Notes: a model not told the origin generated them from the letters alone. A stretch of DNA of 64,000 nt from Pontiellaceae bacterium B12219 (GCA_029432795.1 JARNMJ010000021.1:1-64000); one strand, 5' to 3'; shown: positions 24,507-34,234, counted from the stretch's first letter. Made by a program: numbers and translations.

Positions 24507-26063
24507 ATGAAAGTAACACTCACGAAAACTGCAGTCATGGGCTGTGCCCTTGCCTCCCTGTTTACAACACACACAGCAAACGCACGTCCAACCCGCGCAA
24601 CCAGCGGAGCAAAATATGTCTTTTTCTTTCTGGGCGACGGCATGGCCAGTGTTCAAATGCAGGCGGCCGAAGCGTATAAAGCCAGCCGAATGGAAGGCGG
24701 AGAGGACCGCCCGGTCAATCTGAAAGCCAGCGTCCTGAACATGAATCTGCTGCCGATTTCCGGCATGTCCACCACTTATTCGGATACGCGCTTAATCACA
24801 GACTCCGCTGCAGCCGGCACGGCATTCGCCTGCGGCGTAAAGACCGGCACCGGAATAATCGGGCTGAATACAGACAAAAACATGGCCTACAAAAGTATCG
24901 CCGAACTGGCCCATGAACAGGGCAAATCCGTTGGCATCATCTCCAGCGTATCGCTGCCGCACGCCACACCGGCTGCTTATTACGCCAACGTTAACAGCCG
25001 CAACAACTACACCGAAATCGGCTATCAGGCCGCATTAAGCGGATTCGAATTTTTCGGCGGCGGTCAGTTCCGTTATCTGAACAGTTCCGACAACGCGGGG
25101 GGCATTGCTGTAAGTGAGGCATTCGAAAACAACGGCTATACGTTCGTCAACAGTATCGACGATCTGGAAAATGTTTCCGGAAAAGTGGTCTGCTCGGTTG
25201 CAACCTCCTACGACTCCAATGCTATGCCCTACGATATGGACACACCGGAGGGCAACTTCACCCTGGCCGAGGTCACCGAAGCGGCCATCAATCGCCTGCA
25301 GAATGATGCGGACGGTTTCTTCATTATGGTTGAGGGCGGAAAAATCGACTGGGCCGGGCATGCCAATGATGCCAAAGCAACGATCACCGACACCATCGCT
25401 TTTGACGAAGCCGTTGGCGAGGCACTCGAATTCTACTATGCCCACCCCAACGAAACGCTTATCGTGGTAACCGGCGACCATGAAACCGGCGGTATGAGCA
25501 TCGGCTACAAAGGCACCAAATACGAAACCGCCTTCGAAACCCTTGAAGGTCAGACCATCTCCTACGACCTGTTCAATCGCCAGGTCATCACGGAGTATAA
25601 AAACAATCATACCTGGATTGATGCGGAAACCAGTAATATCGATGCGGATATGATTGATGCCATCTCCAACTGTTTCGGGCTCGTCTGGACCGACCTTTCG
25701 GAATACCAACAGGAACAGCTCGAAGCGGCTTATGACCGGGAACTTGGCAACGTGAAAGCGGACAGCCGACCCAGCGGATATGATCTCGATGGTTACACCG
25801 ACGTAGACTACACCATCTACGGCGGCTACAAAGCCATCGCCGTCACCTGCTCCCACATCCTGAATCAGGAATCCGGCCTGTTCTGGGCCTCCACTTCGCA
25901 TACCGCCGTTCCGGTTCCGGTCATGGCCGCCGGCTTCGATGCCTACCGCTTCGGTGGATTCTACGACAACACCGACATCGCGAAATTCCTGGGCCAGGCC
26001 ATGCGTACCCCGGCTCTCCCGGTTGAAGATCCGGACTACTCCGGCGGAGGACTGCCTTACTAA
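24507..26063 (+). CDS. Secreted alkaline phosphatase
   Basis: This 518-residue PF00245-type phosphomonoesterase has a signal peptide ending near THTANA. The first metal aspartate is in FFLGDGMAS (Asp44). The nucleophilic serine is in ITDSAAAGTAFACG (Ser100). Later zinc ligands are in EGGKIDWAGHAND, VTGDHETGG and TSHTAVPVPV. It should release phosphate from organic esters in the periplasm or outside. It has no PEP-CTERM tail. AAGGAG precedes the ATG and a strong hairpin follows the stop. Confidence 0.94.
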   Translation: MKVTLTKTAVMGCALASLFTTHTANARPTRATSGAKYVFFFLGDGMASVQMQAAEAYKASRMEGGEDRPVNLKASVLNMNLLPISGMSTTYSDTRLITDSAAAGTAFACGVKTGTGIIGLNTDKNMAYKSIAELAHEQGKSVGIISSVSLPHATPAAYYANVNSRNNYTEIGYQAALSGFEFFGGGQFRYLNSSDNAGGIAVSEAFENNGYTFVNSIDDLENVSGKVVCSVATSYDSNAMPYDMDTPEGNFTLAEVTEAAINRLQNDADGFFIMVEGGKIDWAGHANDAKATITDTIAFDEAVGEALEFYYAHPNETLIVVTGDHETGGMSIGYKGTKYETAFETLEGQTISYDLFNRQVITEYKNNHTWIDAETSNIDADMIDAISNCFGLVWTDLSEYQQEQLEAAYDRELGNVKADSRPSGYDLDGYTDVDYTIYGGYKAIAVTCSHILNQESGLFWASTSHTAVPVPVMAAGFDAYRFGGFYDNTDIAKFLGQAMRTPALPVEDPDYSGGGLPY

Positions 26064-26092
26064 GCCGCAATTCCTAACGCACTTATAAACCA

Positions 26093-26120
26093 GGCAGGGT
26101 GCCCCGGCACCCTGCCCTTT
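26093..26120 (+). terminator. Terminator of the alkaline phosphatase gene
   Basis: GGCAGGGTGCC pairs with GGCACCCTGCC across only two bases (effectively a shorter stem with a small loop), followed by CTTT. The stem is strong but the T-tract is short. Confidence 0.65.
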
Positions 26121-26126
26121 ATGTAT

Positions 26127-26141
26127 TTCCAACCGTTGGAA
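26127..26141. repeat. 15-bp palindrome, exact, at the YibE/F start
   Basis: TTCCAACCGTTGGAA ends four bases before the ATG at 26146, where a ribosome-binding site would be expected; its GGAA is the only candidate. Confidence 0.85.
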
Positions 26142-26145
26142 ACCT

Positions 26146-27291
26146 ATGAAATTCAAGAATCCATCCACACAGAAAGATCTAATCATCATCCTCATTTTCT
26201 CGCTGCTGTGCCTGACCCTTTCCCTGATCAGAACCGGGTTTGAATATAAGGGGAAAAAGGAACGGGATATTTACCGCCACCGCGGTGTTGTGTTATCCAC
26301 CGATAACTCAGACATCCAGGTTTTCGGCGTGGTTCATACCGGATTCCAACAGATGGAAGTCAAGCTCCTCGCCGGGCCTTTCAAGGGCCGGACCCTTACA
26401 GTGCAAAATCAATTAATCGGGGTTCTCGAACGCGATGAAGTCTACACTGAAGGAGAGACATTGCTGGTACAGTATTTTCTGACCGGTGAAGGCTTCCCGG
26501 ATCAGGGAACGGCGCGCGGCCACTATCGCATTAATCTGGAAATTGCGCTGATCTCCCTCTTTGCCATCGCATTAATTGCCGTGGCGGGCCTCACTGGATT
26601 CAAGGCCATCCTCTCTTTTGCTTTCGCCACACTGATGATCTGGAAAATCATGCTGCCGATGTTTCTCAAAGGCCATGATCCCATCTGGGTTACGCTCGTC
26701 GTTGTCGCCTGCCTTACCGCCTCCATCAGCTTTCTGGTCGGAGGAATTACACGAAAAGGATTTGTCACCTTTGCCGGCGCTTTTCTCGGGTTGGCCCTGA
26801 CCGCCATTTTAGCCGTTGTTTTCGGAAAACTTTTCCACATTCACGGTGCGGTTCGTCCATATGCCGAAAACCTGCTTCACGGGGGATTTGCCCATCTCCG
26901 GCTGACCCCCATATTTATTGCCGGCATTTTTCTCGCAGCGTCCGGAGCGGTGATGGATCTGGCGATGGATATCGCCGCATCGATGGAGGAAGTAAAACTG
27001 AAACATCCGGAAATTCATTTTACAGAACACATCCGCTCCGGCCTGCGCGTCGGGCGCTCGGTGATCGGCACCATGACCACCACACTCCTGCTGGCCTATT
27101 CCAGCTCCTACATTTTTATGTTCATGCTCTTCATTAGTCAGGACATTCCGCCCATCCAGATTTTCAACCTTAACTATGTTGCCGCAGAAGTGCTCAACAC
27201 CATGGTTGGAAGTTTTGGCCTCGTCACCGTCGCCCCCTTCACTGCTGTCATCGGCGGACTGGTCATGCGCGGAAATAAGCTCCATCATTAA
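26146..27291 (+). CDS. YibE/F-like membrane protein
   Basis: This 381-residue protein has one N-terminal membrane helix, an extracytoplasmic beta-rich domain (residues about 45-125) and about seven further helices (from NLEIALISLFAIALIAVAGL onward), the layout of the YibE/F family. The conserved GAVMDLAMDIAASMEE segment of the family is present. Function is unproven; the family is sometimes predicted to be a transporter. Its start codon directly follows an exact 15-bp palindrome, and a near-copy (26344-26358) lies in the coding part. Confidence 0.85.
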   Translation: MKFKNPSTQKDLIIILIFSLLCLTLSLIRTGFEYKGKKERDIYRHRGVVLSTDNSDIQVFGVVHTGFQQMEVKLLAGPFKGRTLTVQNQLIGVLERDEVYTEGETLLVQYFLTGEGFPDQGTARGHYRINLEIALISLFAIALIAVAGLTGFKAILSFAFATLMIWKIMLPMFLKGHDPIWVTLVVVACLTASISFLVGGITRKGFVTFAGAFLGLALTAILAVVFGKLFHIHGAVRPYAENLLHGGFAHLRLTPIFIAGIFLAASGAVMDLAMDIAASMEEVKLKHPEIHFTEHIRSGLRVGRSVIGTMTTTLLLAYSSSYIFMFMLFISQDIPPIQIFNLNYVAAEVLNTMVGSFGLVTVAPFTAVIGGLVMRGNKLHH

Positions 27292-27362
27292 ACCGACCAT
27301 CCGGTACAGGCTTCCTGGCATTCGAAAACGCCAAACCGTTCCGTGTGTCCGGAATGCTGAAT

Positions 27363-27381
27363 AATGATGGCGGCCATCATT
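27363..27381. other. 19-bp palindrome between genes
   Basis: AATGATGGC-G-GCCATCATT is a perfect inverted repeat about 70 bases after the yibE/F stop. It has no T-run, so it is a possible protein-binding site or weak terminator. Confidence 0.4.
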
Positions 27382-27461
27382 TGCGGGATTCAGAGGCAGT
27401 CAAAATTTATAAAAATAAATTTGAACCAAATCTGGCAATCGTGTGTCTTCTATTTCAATTA

Positions 27462-27479
27462 GTACGATGAGCGTACGAT
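27462..27479 (+). promoter_or_regulatory. Helically phased direct repeats before the Cys/Lys-rich gene
   Basis: GTACGAT occurs twice with starts 11 bases apart (27462 and 27473), about 30-45 bases before the ATG at 27507. A TTTAATAG stretch that could be a -10 region follows directly. Confidence 0.4.
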
Positions 27480-27506
27480 TTAATAGATAACAAAAGGAAA
27501 AACACC

Positions 27507-27692
27507 ATGAAGAAATTGATGAGTATTGCCGCTGTTGCGTTGTTTGTTGCTGGATCCTCTGCGTTTGCCGGCTCTGCCTGCTGTGGCGCAGAAAAAAAAG
27601 CTGAAGCTAAAAAAGAATGCAAAAAAGCAGACGATGCATCCTGCAAAAAAGCATGTGATTCTGCAAAAACTGAATGCTCTGCAAAAAAATAA
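27507..27692 (+). CDS. Tiny exported Cys/Lys-rich protein
   Basis: This 61-residue protein has a signal peptide (MKKLMSIAAVALFVAGSSAFA) and a mature part of about 39 residues. Lysine makes up roughly a third of the mature part, and it has six cysteines (SACCGAEKK, KKECKK, ASCKKACDS, TECSAKK). Spaced cysteines in a basic helix could bind metal ions or form disulfides. I know no family. It has an AAAGGA ribosome-binding site, phased repeats upstream and a clean terminator, which indicate a real, separately expressed gene. Confidence 0.78.
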   Translation: MKKLMSIAAVALFVAGSSAFAGSACCGAEKKAEAKKECKKADDASCKKACDSAKTECSAKK

Positions 27693-27721
27693 GACGCTAA
27701 ACGCTCTATTTTGTTAGATAT

Positions 27722-27749
27722 AAGCCCCTTTTAACCGAGGGGCTTTTTT
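27722..27749 (+). terminator. Intrinsic terminator of the Cys/Lys-rich gene
   Basis: AAGCCCC pairs with GGGGCTT around a 10-base loop, followed by T. Confidence 0.85.
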
Positions 27750-27764
27750 AGTACCTCCACTCAA

Positions 27765-27858
27765 TTCAAATGCCCATTTGAATATTTTTCAAACTTCGTT
27801 GACAATAATTCCGCACCGACCTACGTTTTAAAACTCATGATTCAAATGGGCTTTTAAA
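27765..27858 (+). promoter_or_regulatory. Promoter and TetR operators of efflux operon A
   Basis: TTGACA (27799-27804) and TACGTT (27822-27827), 17 bases apart, form the likely promoter. A perfect inverted repeat, TTCAAATG-CC-CATTTGAA (27765-27782), lies upstream. A related imperfect one, TTCAAATGGGCTTTTAAA (27841-27858), lies just before the ATG. Both fit a TetR dimer site and suggest autoregulation. Confidence 0.65.
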
Positions 27859-28509
27859 ATGGAAATTCGAACTACAAAAAAACGGTTGATTTATGCGGCG
27901 AGTAAGATCTTTGCGGAAAAAGGATTTCACGATGCCACGATTGCTGAAATCTGCGAGGCGGCCGAGGCTAATATTGCGGCCGTGAACTATCATTTCGGCG
28001 ACAAAGAAAATCTCTATCGCGAAGTCTGGGCCTTTCTGTTTGAAAAATCGGCGCTCGAACATCCGCTCCCGACCGCCCTTCCCGAAACAGAACCTGAACG
28101 ATGGCTGCGAAACTTCATCCGCTCCCGGATCGAAGAAATTTTTGACACCGGCATCTGCAGCCGCCTGCCGCAACTGCTCCATCGCGTCATGGGTGAGCAC
28201 ACCGAAATACACGACATCATTTTCGAAACCTACCTCAGGCCGGGTCACGAGCTGGTGTCACGGGCGATCGAAGCGCTGCTCGGCCCGGGCGCCACAGACA
28301 ACCAGCTGAAGTTGGCACACATCAACTTTATGGGCCTGCACATCTTCCTCAACGTCAGACACCAGAAAGACAAAGAGAAAAAGAACAAACGCCGGCGCCT
28401 TCCCTCCATTGACGATCCCGACCAACTGGCCCGACAGGTCGAAGAATTTGCTCTTGGCGGTCTGCTTGCCACCCGTAATTTGATTCAACACACAGGAACT
28501 TTATCATGA
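27859..28509 (+). CDS. TetR-family repressor of efflux operon A
   Basis: This 216-residue regulator has a TetR helix-turn-helix in residues 5-55 (YAASKIFAEKGFHDATIAEICEAAEANIAAVNYHFGDKENLY in pieces). Its ligand domain is of the CecR (DUF1956) sort. The recognition region is nearly identical to that of the second TetR at 35828-36490, so the two may bind each other's sites. It is the first gene of the five-gene efflux operon and overlaps the next gene by four bases (ATGA). Confidence 0.9.
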   Translation: MEIRTTKKRLIYAASKIFAEKGFHDATIAEICEAAEANIAAVNYHFGDKENLYREVWAFLFEKSALEHPLPTALPETEPERWLRNFIRSRIEEIFDTGICSRLPQLLHRVMGEHTEIHDIIFETYLRPGHELVSRAIEALLGPGATDNQLKLAHINFMGLHIFLNVRHQKDKEKKNKRRRLPSIDDPDQLARQVEEFALGGLLATRNLIQHTGTLS

Positions 28510-29906
28510 AAAACTCCCCTCCCCTCATGGGTGCATTTGCTGTGGGCTCCGCTGTATTGTGGCTGACCTCCTGCACCACACTGGAACCCAAACACGAAAA
28601 TGTCGTGGCCGGGCAGATTCCGGAACACTTCAGCAAAACCTCCGGAAATATCCCGCTGAAAACCGCATGGTGGGAAGCCTTCAATTCCGAAACCCTCAAC
28701 CGGCTGATGAACGAAGCGTTCTCCGGAAACCTGACGTTGCAGGAAGCAGCCGCCCGGCTGGAACAGGCCGAAGCCACGGCCACGATCAGCGGTGCGGCCG
28801 GAAAACTGCAGCTCAATGCCCAGGCATCCACCTCCTCAAAATACAATGCCTACGCCAACGCCCCAAACTCCACCACACCCGCAAAGACACTCGGCCTCTA
28901 TGCCAGTTACGAAGTTGATTTATGGGGGCGGCTTAAATCATCCGAACAAGCCGCACTGGCTAATTGGGAAGCCACCAAGTTCGACCTGCAAACCGTCGCC
29001 ATCTCCCTCTCCGCCGAACTGGCCAACAGCTATTTCACGTGGCTGACCCAAACCGAAGCCCTCTCCATTTACGAGAGCCAGCTGCAATCGAGCCTGAATA
29101 AACTTTCCGCCATGGAACTGCGCTATGCAACCGGCCAGGCCACCACCCTGGACCTGCTGCAGCAACGCCAGCAGGTTGCTTCCGCCGAAGCCAAACTCCC
29201 TCCTGTCCGCGCCGCCATCAGCACAGCTGAAAATCAGATTGCGGTTCTGACCGGAAAAATTCCGGGAACCGATCTGCAATTAACCCCGGAACCGCTGCCC
29301 TCCCTTCCACCCCAGCCTGCCGCCGGCCTGCCGGTTGCTCTTCTGGAAAACCGCCCCGATCTTCAGGCCGCCCGTCTGGCACTGGAATCTGCCGACTGGT
29401 CGGTCGGTGCAGCCCGTGCAGCCCGCCTGCCGACACTCTCCCTGAGCGGTAATGCCTACACCACCGCTGAAAATGTCGATGACCTGTTCGACGACTGGGT
29501 CTCCAACCTCGCCGCGAGTATACTCGCGCCGCTGCTCGACGGCGGCGCACGTAAAGGAGAAGTAGATCGCACCATGGCGGTCTCCCGCGAAAAAATTGCG
29601 GCTTATCGTCAGGCCGTATTGGAAGCCGTTCAGGAAACCGAGAATGCCCTCAGCGATGAAGCGCATCAGGCGGACTATGTGCAGGCCCTGGCCAAACAAT
29701 ATGCAGCGGCACAAAAAAGTGAGGCCGAATCCATCCTTCGCTACCAACGCGGAATTCTTTCCTACTTCGACACTCTCGCCGCCATCGTTCTGCGAGAATC
29801 GTTACAGATTACCTACCTGCAGGCTCAGGCCGATTTATTAGCTGACCGTATTCAACTTTACCGCTCTCTCGGGGGCGATTGGACATTCATCCTGGAGAAC
29901 AAATAA
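28506..29906 (+). CDS. RND efflux outer-membrane lipoprotein (NodT/OprM family), operon A
   Basis: This 466-residue TolC-like channel has a signal peptide and lipobox LTSC (Cys24), so it should be anchored in the outer membrane by lipid. Two outer-membrane-efflux repeats are visible, each with the long periplasmic helices. LYASYEVDLWGRL in the first and VGAARAARLPTLSLSG/SILAPLLDGGARKGEV in the second are family landmarks. It forms the exit duct for the adaptor and pump encoded next. The stop overlaps the following ATG (TAATG). Confidence 0.92.
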   Translation: MKNSPPLMGAFAVGSAVLWLTSCTTLEPKHENVVAGQIPEHFSKTSGNIPLKTAWWEAFNSETLNRLMNEAFSGNLTLQEAAARLEQAEATATISGAAGKLQLNAQASTSSKYNAYANAPNSTTPAKTLGLYASYEVDLWGRLKSSEQAALANWEATKFDLQTVAISLSAELANSYFTWLTQTEALSIYESQLQSSLNKLSAMELRYATGQATTLDLLQQRQQVASAEAKLPPVRAAISTAENQIAVLTGKIPGTDLQLTPEPLPSLPPQPAAGLPVALLENRPDLQAARLALESADWSVGAARAARLPTLSLSGNAYTTAENVDDLFDDWVSNLAASILAPLLDGGARKGEVDRTMAVSREKIAAYRQAVLEAVQETENALSDEAHQADYVQALAKQYAAAQKSEAESILRYQRGILSYFDTLAAIVLRESLQITYLQAQADLLADRIQLYRSLGGDWTFILENK

Positions 29907-31096
29907 TGAACCACAACACCCAACGTCTCATCTCTATTCTGGTCGGGATCCTTCTGCTGGCCGGCAGCATCATCGGTGCGATCCTTTTTGTTAAAACCAA
30001 ACCCGAAGCCGAACGCCGGCGCGGCATGTCTTCCATGATTCCCGTTGTGGAAACCCTGCCGTTGTCCATTGCCGACCAACCGCTTCGAATCAGCTGCCTC
30101 GGCACGGTGATTCCCGATAAATTCGCAGCCCTTCAGGCGGAAGTCTCCGGCCGGATTGTGTCGGTTGCCGATAATCTTGTGGAAGGCAACCGGGTTCAGA
30201 AAGGCGATGTGCTGATTGAAATTGAGTCCGCCGATTACGAACTGGCGCTCGCCCAGGCGGAAGCAAACCTGCTCACCGCTCAAAGCAATCTGCGGATTGA
30301 AGAAGGCCAGCAGGACGTGGTCCGGAACGAACTCGACCTGATGGATTCCGCACAAACCGAAGATTACCGCGACCTCCTGCTGCGCGAGCCGCAACTCAAA
30401 TCCGCCCAGGCCGCCGTTAAAAGTGCCGAACTGGCTGTGGAAAGTGCGCAGCTCAACCTCGAGCGCACGAAGATCCGTGCGCCGTTTGATGCAGTGATCG
30501 TTTCCGCCGATGCCGACATCGGTGACTATGCTCAATCCGCCAAAACACTGATCGAACTCGCCGCAACCGATCGCTACTTCATTCGCGCCTCCGTACCGCT
30601 CAGTGCACTGGATTCGCTTCCAATGCTTGGAACACAGCCCTATTCCGCCGAAATCGCCCTATCCGATGAAAGCACCCGCCCCGCACAGACCCATCGTCTG
30701 CTGCCCGACCTCAGCGATACCGGCCGCATGGCCCGCATCCTTCTGGCGGTAAATTCCCCCTATGCCGATGCCGAGAGCCGGCCGCTGCTGCTGAACGAAG
30801 TGGTCCGGGTGAATATCACCGGTGAAACCGCCCGAAACGCCGCGCTGATTCCCCGCAAATATCTGCGCGACGGCAATGTGGTATGGACCATCGATTCCGA
30901 AAATAAACTCCGCATTCTACCGGTCGAACTCCTGCAGGGCTATGCCGATGAAGTGCTCATTCGGATCGATCCCCCAACCGGAACAGAACTGGTGATTACC
31001 GATCTGGTCTCTTCCATCGACGGCATGCAGCTGCGCCGCGCCGGTGAACGGGCTCCCGCTCCGGAAGGCAAACGCCAACACAAACAGGACGCATAA
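29906..31096 (+). CDS. RND periplasmic adaptor (HlyD/MFP family), operon A
   Basis: The start at 29906 (MNHNTQRLISILVGILL) follows GGAG and overlaps the OMF stop. The 396-residue protein has an N-terminal membrane anchor and a biotinyl-lipoyl half-motif (QAEVSGRIVSVADNLVEGNRVQKGDVLIEIE). A helical hairpin (DYELALAQAEANLLTAQSNL to ESAQLNLERTKIRAPFDA) and beta-barrel domains follow. It bridges the pump and the channel. An exact 15-bp palindrome sits in its coding sequence (30618-30632, read as LPMLG). Confidence 0.92.
   Translation: MNHNTQRLISILVGILLLAGSIIGAILFVKTKPEAERRRGMSSMIPVVETLPLSIADQPLRISCLGTVIPDKFAALQAEVSGRIVSVADNLVEGNRVQKGDVLIEIESADYELALAQAEANLLTAQSNLRIEEGQQDVVRNELDLMDSAQTEDYRDLLLREPQLKSAQAAVKSAELAVESAQLNLERTKIRAPFDAVIVSADADIGDYAQSAKTLIELAATDRYFIRASVPLSALDSLPMLGTQPYSAEIALSDESTRPAQTHRLLPDLSDTGRMARILLAVNSPYADAESRPLLLNEVVRVNITGETARNAALIPRKYLRDGNVVWTIDSENKLRILPVELLQGYADEVLIRIDPPTGTELVITDLVSSIDGMQLRRAGERAPAPEGKRQHKQDA
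30618..30632. repeat. 15-bp palindrome, exact, inside adaptor A
   Basis: TTCCAATGCTTGGAA, read as L-P-M-L-G-T. Confidence 0.8.
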
Positions 31097-31099
31097 ACC

Positions 31100-34000
31100 A
31101 TGAACGATTTTATGAATAAATCCAAAGGGCCCATCGCCTGGATGGTCAAAAATCCGGTTGCAGCCAATCTGCTGATGCTGCTCTGCCTGATTGGCGGCTT
31201 TGCCACCTTCACCACACTGAAGCAGGAAGTGATGCCCGACATCAGCACCGATATGGTAACAATCAGCATCACGTATCCCGGCGGAACGCCCGAAGAGATG
31301 GAGCAAAGCGTCTGTCTGGCGGCGGAAGAAGTCGTGCGCGGCCTGGAAGGAATCGAAGAGGTCACCTCCACAGCAAAAGAAGGTTCGGCCACCATTCAGG
31401 CCGAACTGATGGAAGGTGTGGACCGCGTTAAAGTCTATCAGGACATCAAAAGTGAAATCGACCGAATCACCACCTTCCCGGAAGGTGCGGAAGAGCCGGT
31501 CGTTTCGCTGGCATCGCGCAAGCGCGATGCCATGGCATTGGTGCTGTATGGCGACACATCGGAAATGAATCTCCGCACCCTGGCCGAACAGGTGCGCACC
31601 CGCCTGCTGCAGAACGAGTTTATTACCCAGGTCGATCTCACCGGAACCCGCGATCTGGAAATCAGCATTGAGGTTTCGCAGGAAGAACTGCGCCGTTACA
31701 ATCTGGACCATCAGACGCTGGCCGCAACGATCAAAACCCAGTCGCGCGAAATTTCCGGGGGCGGCATCAAAACCGAAAGCGGCGAAACCCTGCTGCGCAT
31801 GCAGGAACGACGCGACTACGGAACTGAATTTTCCGTAGCTCCGGTACTCGCCTCCGAAGACGGCACCCCGCTCCAGCTCGGCGATATCAGCACCGTAATC
31901 GATGGATTCGAAGATTCCGACCGCTCCGCCACCTACAACGGCAAACCGGCCATCATGCTCGACATCTACCGCGTCGGAGACCAAACCCCCGCTCAAATTG
32001 CAGGGGCTGTTTCCGAACTGCTGCCCCAGTTCACCGAGCAATTGCCCGACGGTATCGGGATTGCAGTGCTCAGCGATAAAACCGAGGTTTTCTCCCAACG
32101 CGCCAATCTCTTGCTGCGCAACGGCGCCATGGGCCTCGCACTCGTGCTGCTGGTGCTCGGTTTTTTCCTCGAAATGCGTCTGGCCTTCTGGGTGATGATG
32201 GGCATTCCGATCTCGTTTCTCGGATGCATGCTGCTGATGCCCGCCACCGGTCTTTCGATCAATATGATCACGATGTTCGCTTTCATTGTGGCCCTCGGCA
32301 TTGTGGTGGACGACGCCATCGTGGTCGGCGAAAATGTCTACCACTACCAACAGGATGGCATGGACCCGCTGGAAGCAGCGGTGGTCGGAGCACGCGAAGT
32401 CGGCACCCCGGTCGGCTTCAGTATTCTCACCAACATTGTGGCCTTCATTCCATTGCTGGTTTTGCCCGGCATGCTGGGCCGGGTGATCGGAATGCTGCCG
32501 ATCGTCGTCATCGCGGTATTCACAATCTCCTGGGTGGAGAGTCTTTACATTCTGCCCGCCCACCTCAGCCATGTCCGGAAAAAAGAACCGCGTGGGCTTT
32601 TCGGCATCCTGCACCGTGCGCAACAGCGTTTCAGTCACATTTTCCGCAACTGGATAAAAAATACATACGGTCCCTTTCTCGACCGCTGCCTGAGACACCG
32701 CTATGTCGTTGTGGCCGCCGCCTTTGGTCTGTTGATTCTGGTTGGGGGCTTCTGGGCCAGCGGCCGTATGGGCTTCTCCATGTTTACCACCGTGGAGTCC
32801 GACTTTGCCAAAGCCTCCGCCACGCTCCCCTTCGGCGCACCGGTTGAAAAAACCGAAGCTGTGGCCGAACGTCTGGTGAAAGGAGCCGAAGAAGTGCTCA
32901 AAGAAAGCGGCCATCCCGAGCTCGTGGAAGGTATTTTTGCCGATACCGGCAGAAACGGCAGCCATACAACACAGGTTCAGGTCTTCCTGGCCGATGCCGA
33001 AATCCGCGATAAAATTATGGGAACTGAAGCCTTTGTTCAGGCCTGGCGCGAAAAAGTCGGCGACATTCCCGGCGTGCGTTTTATCCGCTATGCCTCCGAT
33101 GAAGGCGGTCCCGGCAGCGGAGCCGCGCTTACAATCGAACTGCGCCACGACGATGTCGACACGCTGGAAACCGCGGCGCGGACACTTGCAGCGGAGCTCG
33201 ATACCTATGCCCTCGTTCAGGATATCAACGACGGCGTGGAAGAGGGGAAAAACCAATTCGACTTTACGCTGAAGCCGGAAGCCATCAGCCTCGGCCTCTC
33301 CGCCAACGATATCGGTCAGCAAGTGCGTTCGGCCTTCGAAGGCACCGAAGTCCTGCGCCAGCAGCGCGGCCGAAACGAAGTCAAAGTCAAGGTGCGCCTG
33401 CCGGAAGCGGAACGCACCCGCATGAATAACTTTGAAAACTTTATTCTGCGCACCCCGGACGGAGGCGAAGTGATGCTCTCGGATGTCGTCGATACCGAAA
33501 TCGGCAAATCCTACACCACCATCAATCGTCGCAACGGAATGCGTACACTCACCCTGACCGCCGACGTCCGCCCGAAATCCAAAGCGGGCGAAGTAATGGC
33601 CAAACTCGATGCCGAATATTTCCCGCAATTGCTCAGCCAATATCCGGGGCTCGACTACAGCTATGAAGGCCGCACCGCCGATCAACGCGACAGTTTCAAA
33701 AGCATGGCCATCACTATTCCGCTGGTGCTGCTCGCCATCTATGCCCTGCTCGCCATTCCGTTCCGCAGCTATTCCCAGCCGCTCATCGTGATGATCTCCA
33801 TTCCCTTCGGCGTCATCGGTGCCATTGTCGGCCACCTCCTGCTGGGGTATGAAATGACGATGATGGGCATCATCGGTATGCTGGCGCTCAGCGGCGTGGT
33901 GGTGAACGATGCGCTGGTGCTGATCAGCTTTGCGAATGAACGTCGTGCTCACCATGCCAATGCGCACGATGCGGTGGTTTCCGCCGGCATCCAGCGTTTC

Positions 34001-34219
34001 CGCCCGATTCTGCTGACCACGCTCACCACCTTCGGCGGGCTGGCCCCGATGATATTGGAAACATCCCGTCAGGCGAAATTTATGATTCCAATGGCGATCT
34101 CACTCGGTTTCGGGATTCTCTTCGCCACCGCCATCGCGCTCATTCTCGTTCCCTCGCTCTATATGGTGATCGACGACTGTGCCCGCCTTAAAAAACATCT
34201 GCAGGCCCTGCACCAATAG
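31100..34219 (+). CDS. RND multidrug efflux permease, operon A
   Basis: This 1039-residue proton-driven pump of the AcrB/MdtB-like HAE family has 12 membrane helices in two halves, each followed by a large periplasmic domain. The paired aspartates that relay protons are in [17 protein letters not shown] (helix 4). The N-terminus (KNPVAANLLMLLCLIGGFATF) and [17 protein letters not shown] in the second half are typical. It exports drugs or envelope-active compounds through the adaptor and channel. A long open frame on the other strand (30917-33967) is a shadow of this gene. Confidence 0.95.
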   Translation: MNDFMNKSKGPIAWMVKNPVAANLLMLLCLIGGFATFTTLKQEVMPDISTDMVTISITYPGGTPEEMEQSVCLAAEEVVRGLEGIEEVTSTAKEGSATIQAELMEGVDRVKVYQDIKSEIDRITTFPEGAEEPVVSLASRKRDAMALVLYGDTSEMNLRTLAEQVRTRLLQNEFITQVDLTGTRDLEISIEVSQEELRRYNLDHQTLAATIKTQSREISGGGIKTESGETLLRMQERRDYGTEFSVAPVLASEDGTPLQLGDISTVIDGFEDSDRSATYNGKPAIMLDIYRVGDQTPAQIAGAVSELLPQFTEQLPDGIGIAVLSDKTEVFSQRANLLLRNGAMGLALVLLVLGFFLEMRLAFWVMMGIPISFLGCMLLMPATGLSINMITMFAFIVALGIVVDDAIVVGENVYHYQQDGMDPLEAAVVGAREVGTPVGFSILTNIVAFIPLLVLPGMLGRVIGMLPIVVIAVFTISWVESLYILPAHLSHVRKKEPRGLFGILHRAQQRFSHIFRNWIKNTYGPFLDRCLRHRYVVVAAAFGLLILVGGFWASGRMGFSMFTTVESDFAKASATLPFGAPVEKTEAVAERLVKGAEEVLKESGHPELVEGIFADTGRNGSHTTQVQVFLADAEIRDKIMGTEAFVQAWREKVGDIPGVRFIRYASDEGGPGSGAALTIELRHDDVDTLETAARTLAAELDTYALVQDINDGVEEGKNQFDFTLKPEAISLGLSANDIGQQVRSAFEGTEVLRQQRGRNEVKVKVRLPEAERTRMNNFENFILRTPDGGEVMLSDVVDTEIGKSYTTINRRNGMRTLTLTADVRPKSKAGEVMAKLDAEYFPQLLSQYPGLDYSYEGRTADQRDSFKSMAITIPLVLLAIYALLAIPFRSYSQPLIVMISIPFGVIGAIVGHLLLGYEMTMMGIIGMLALSGVVVNDALVLISFANERRAHHANAHDAVVSAGIQRFRPILLTTLTTFGGLAPMILETSRQAKFMIPMAISLGFGILFATAIALILVPSLYMVIDDCARLKKHLQALHQ

Positions 34220-34234
34220 GAATGACGATGGATT

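Noticed and set aside
30917-33967. A 1016-codon open frame on the minus strand
   Set aside because: It is the antisense shadow of adaptor A and RND pump A, with His/Gly-rich low-plausibility protein. Similar long shadows occur opposite rlmN, norB and the alkaline phosphatase.
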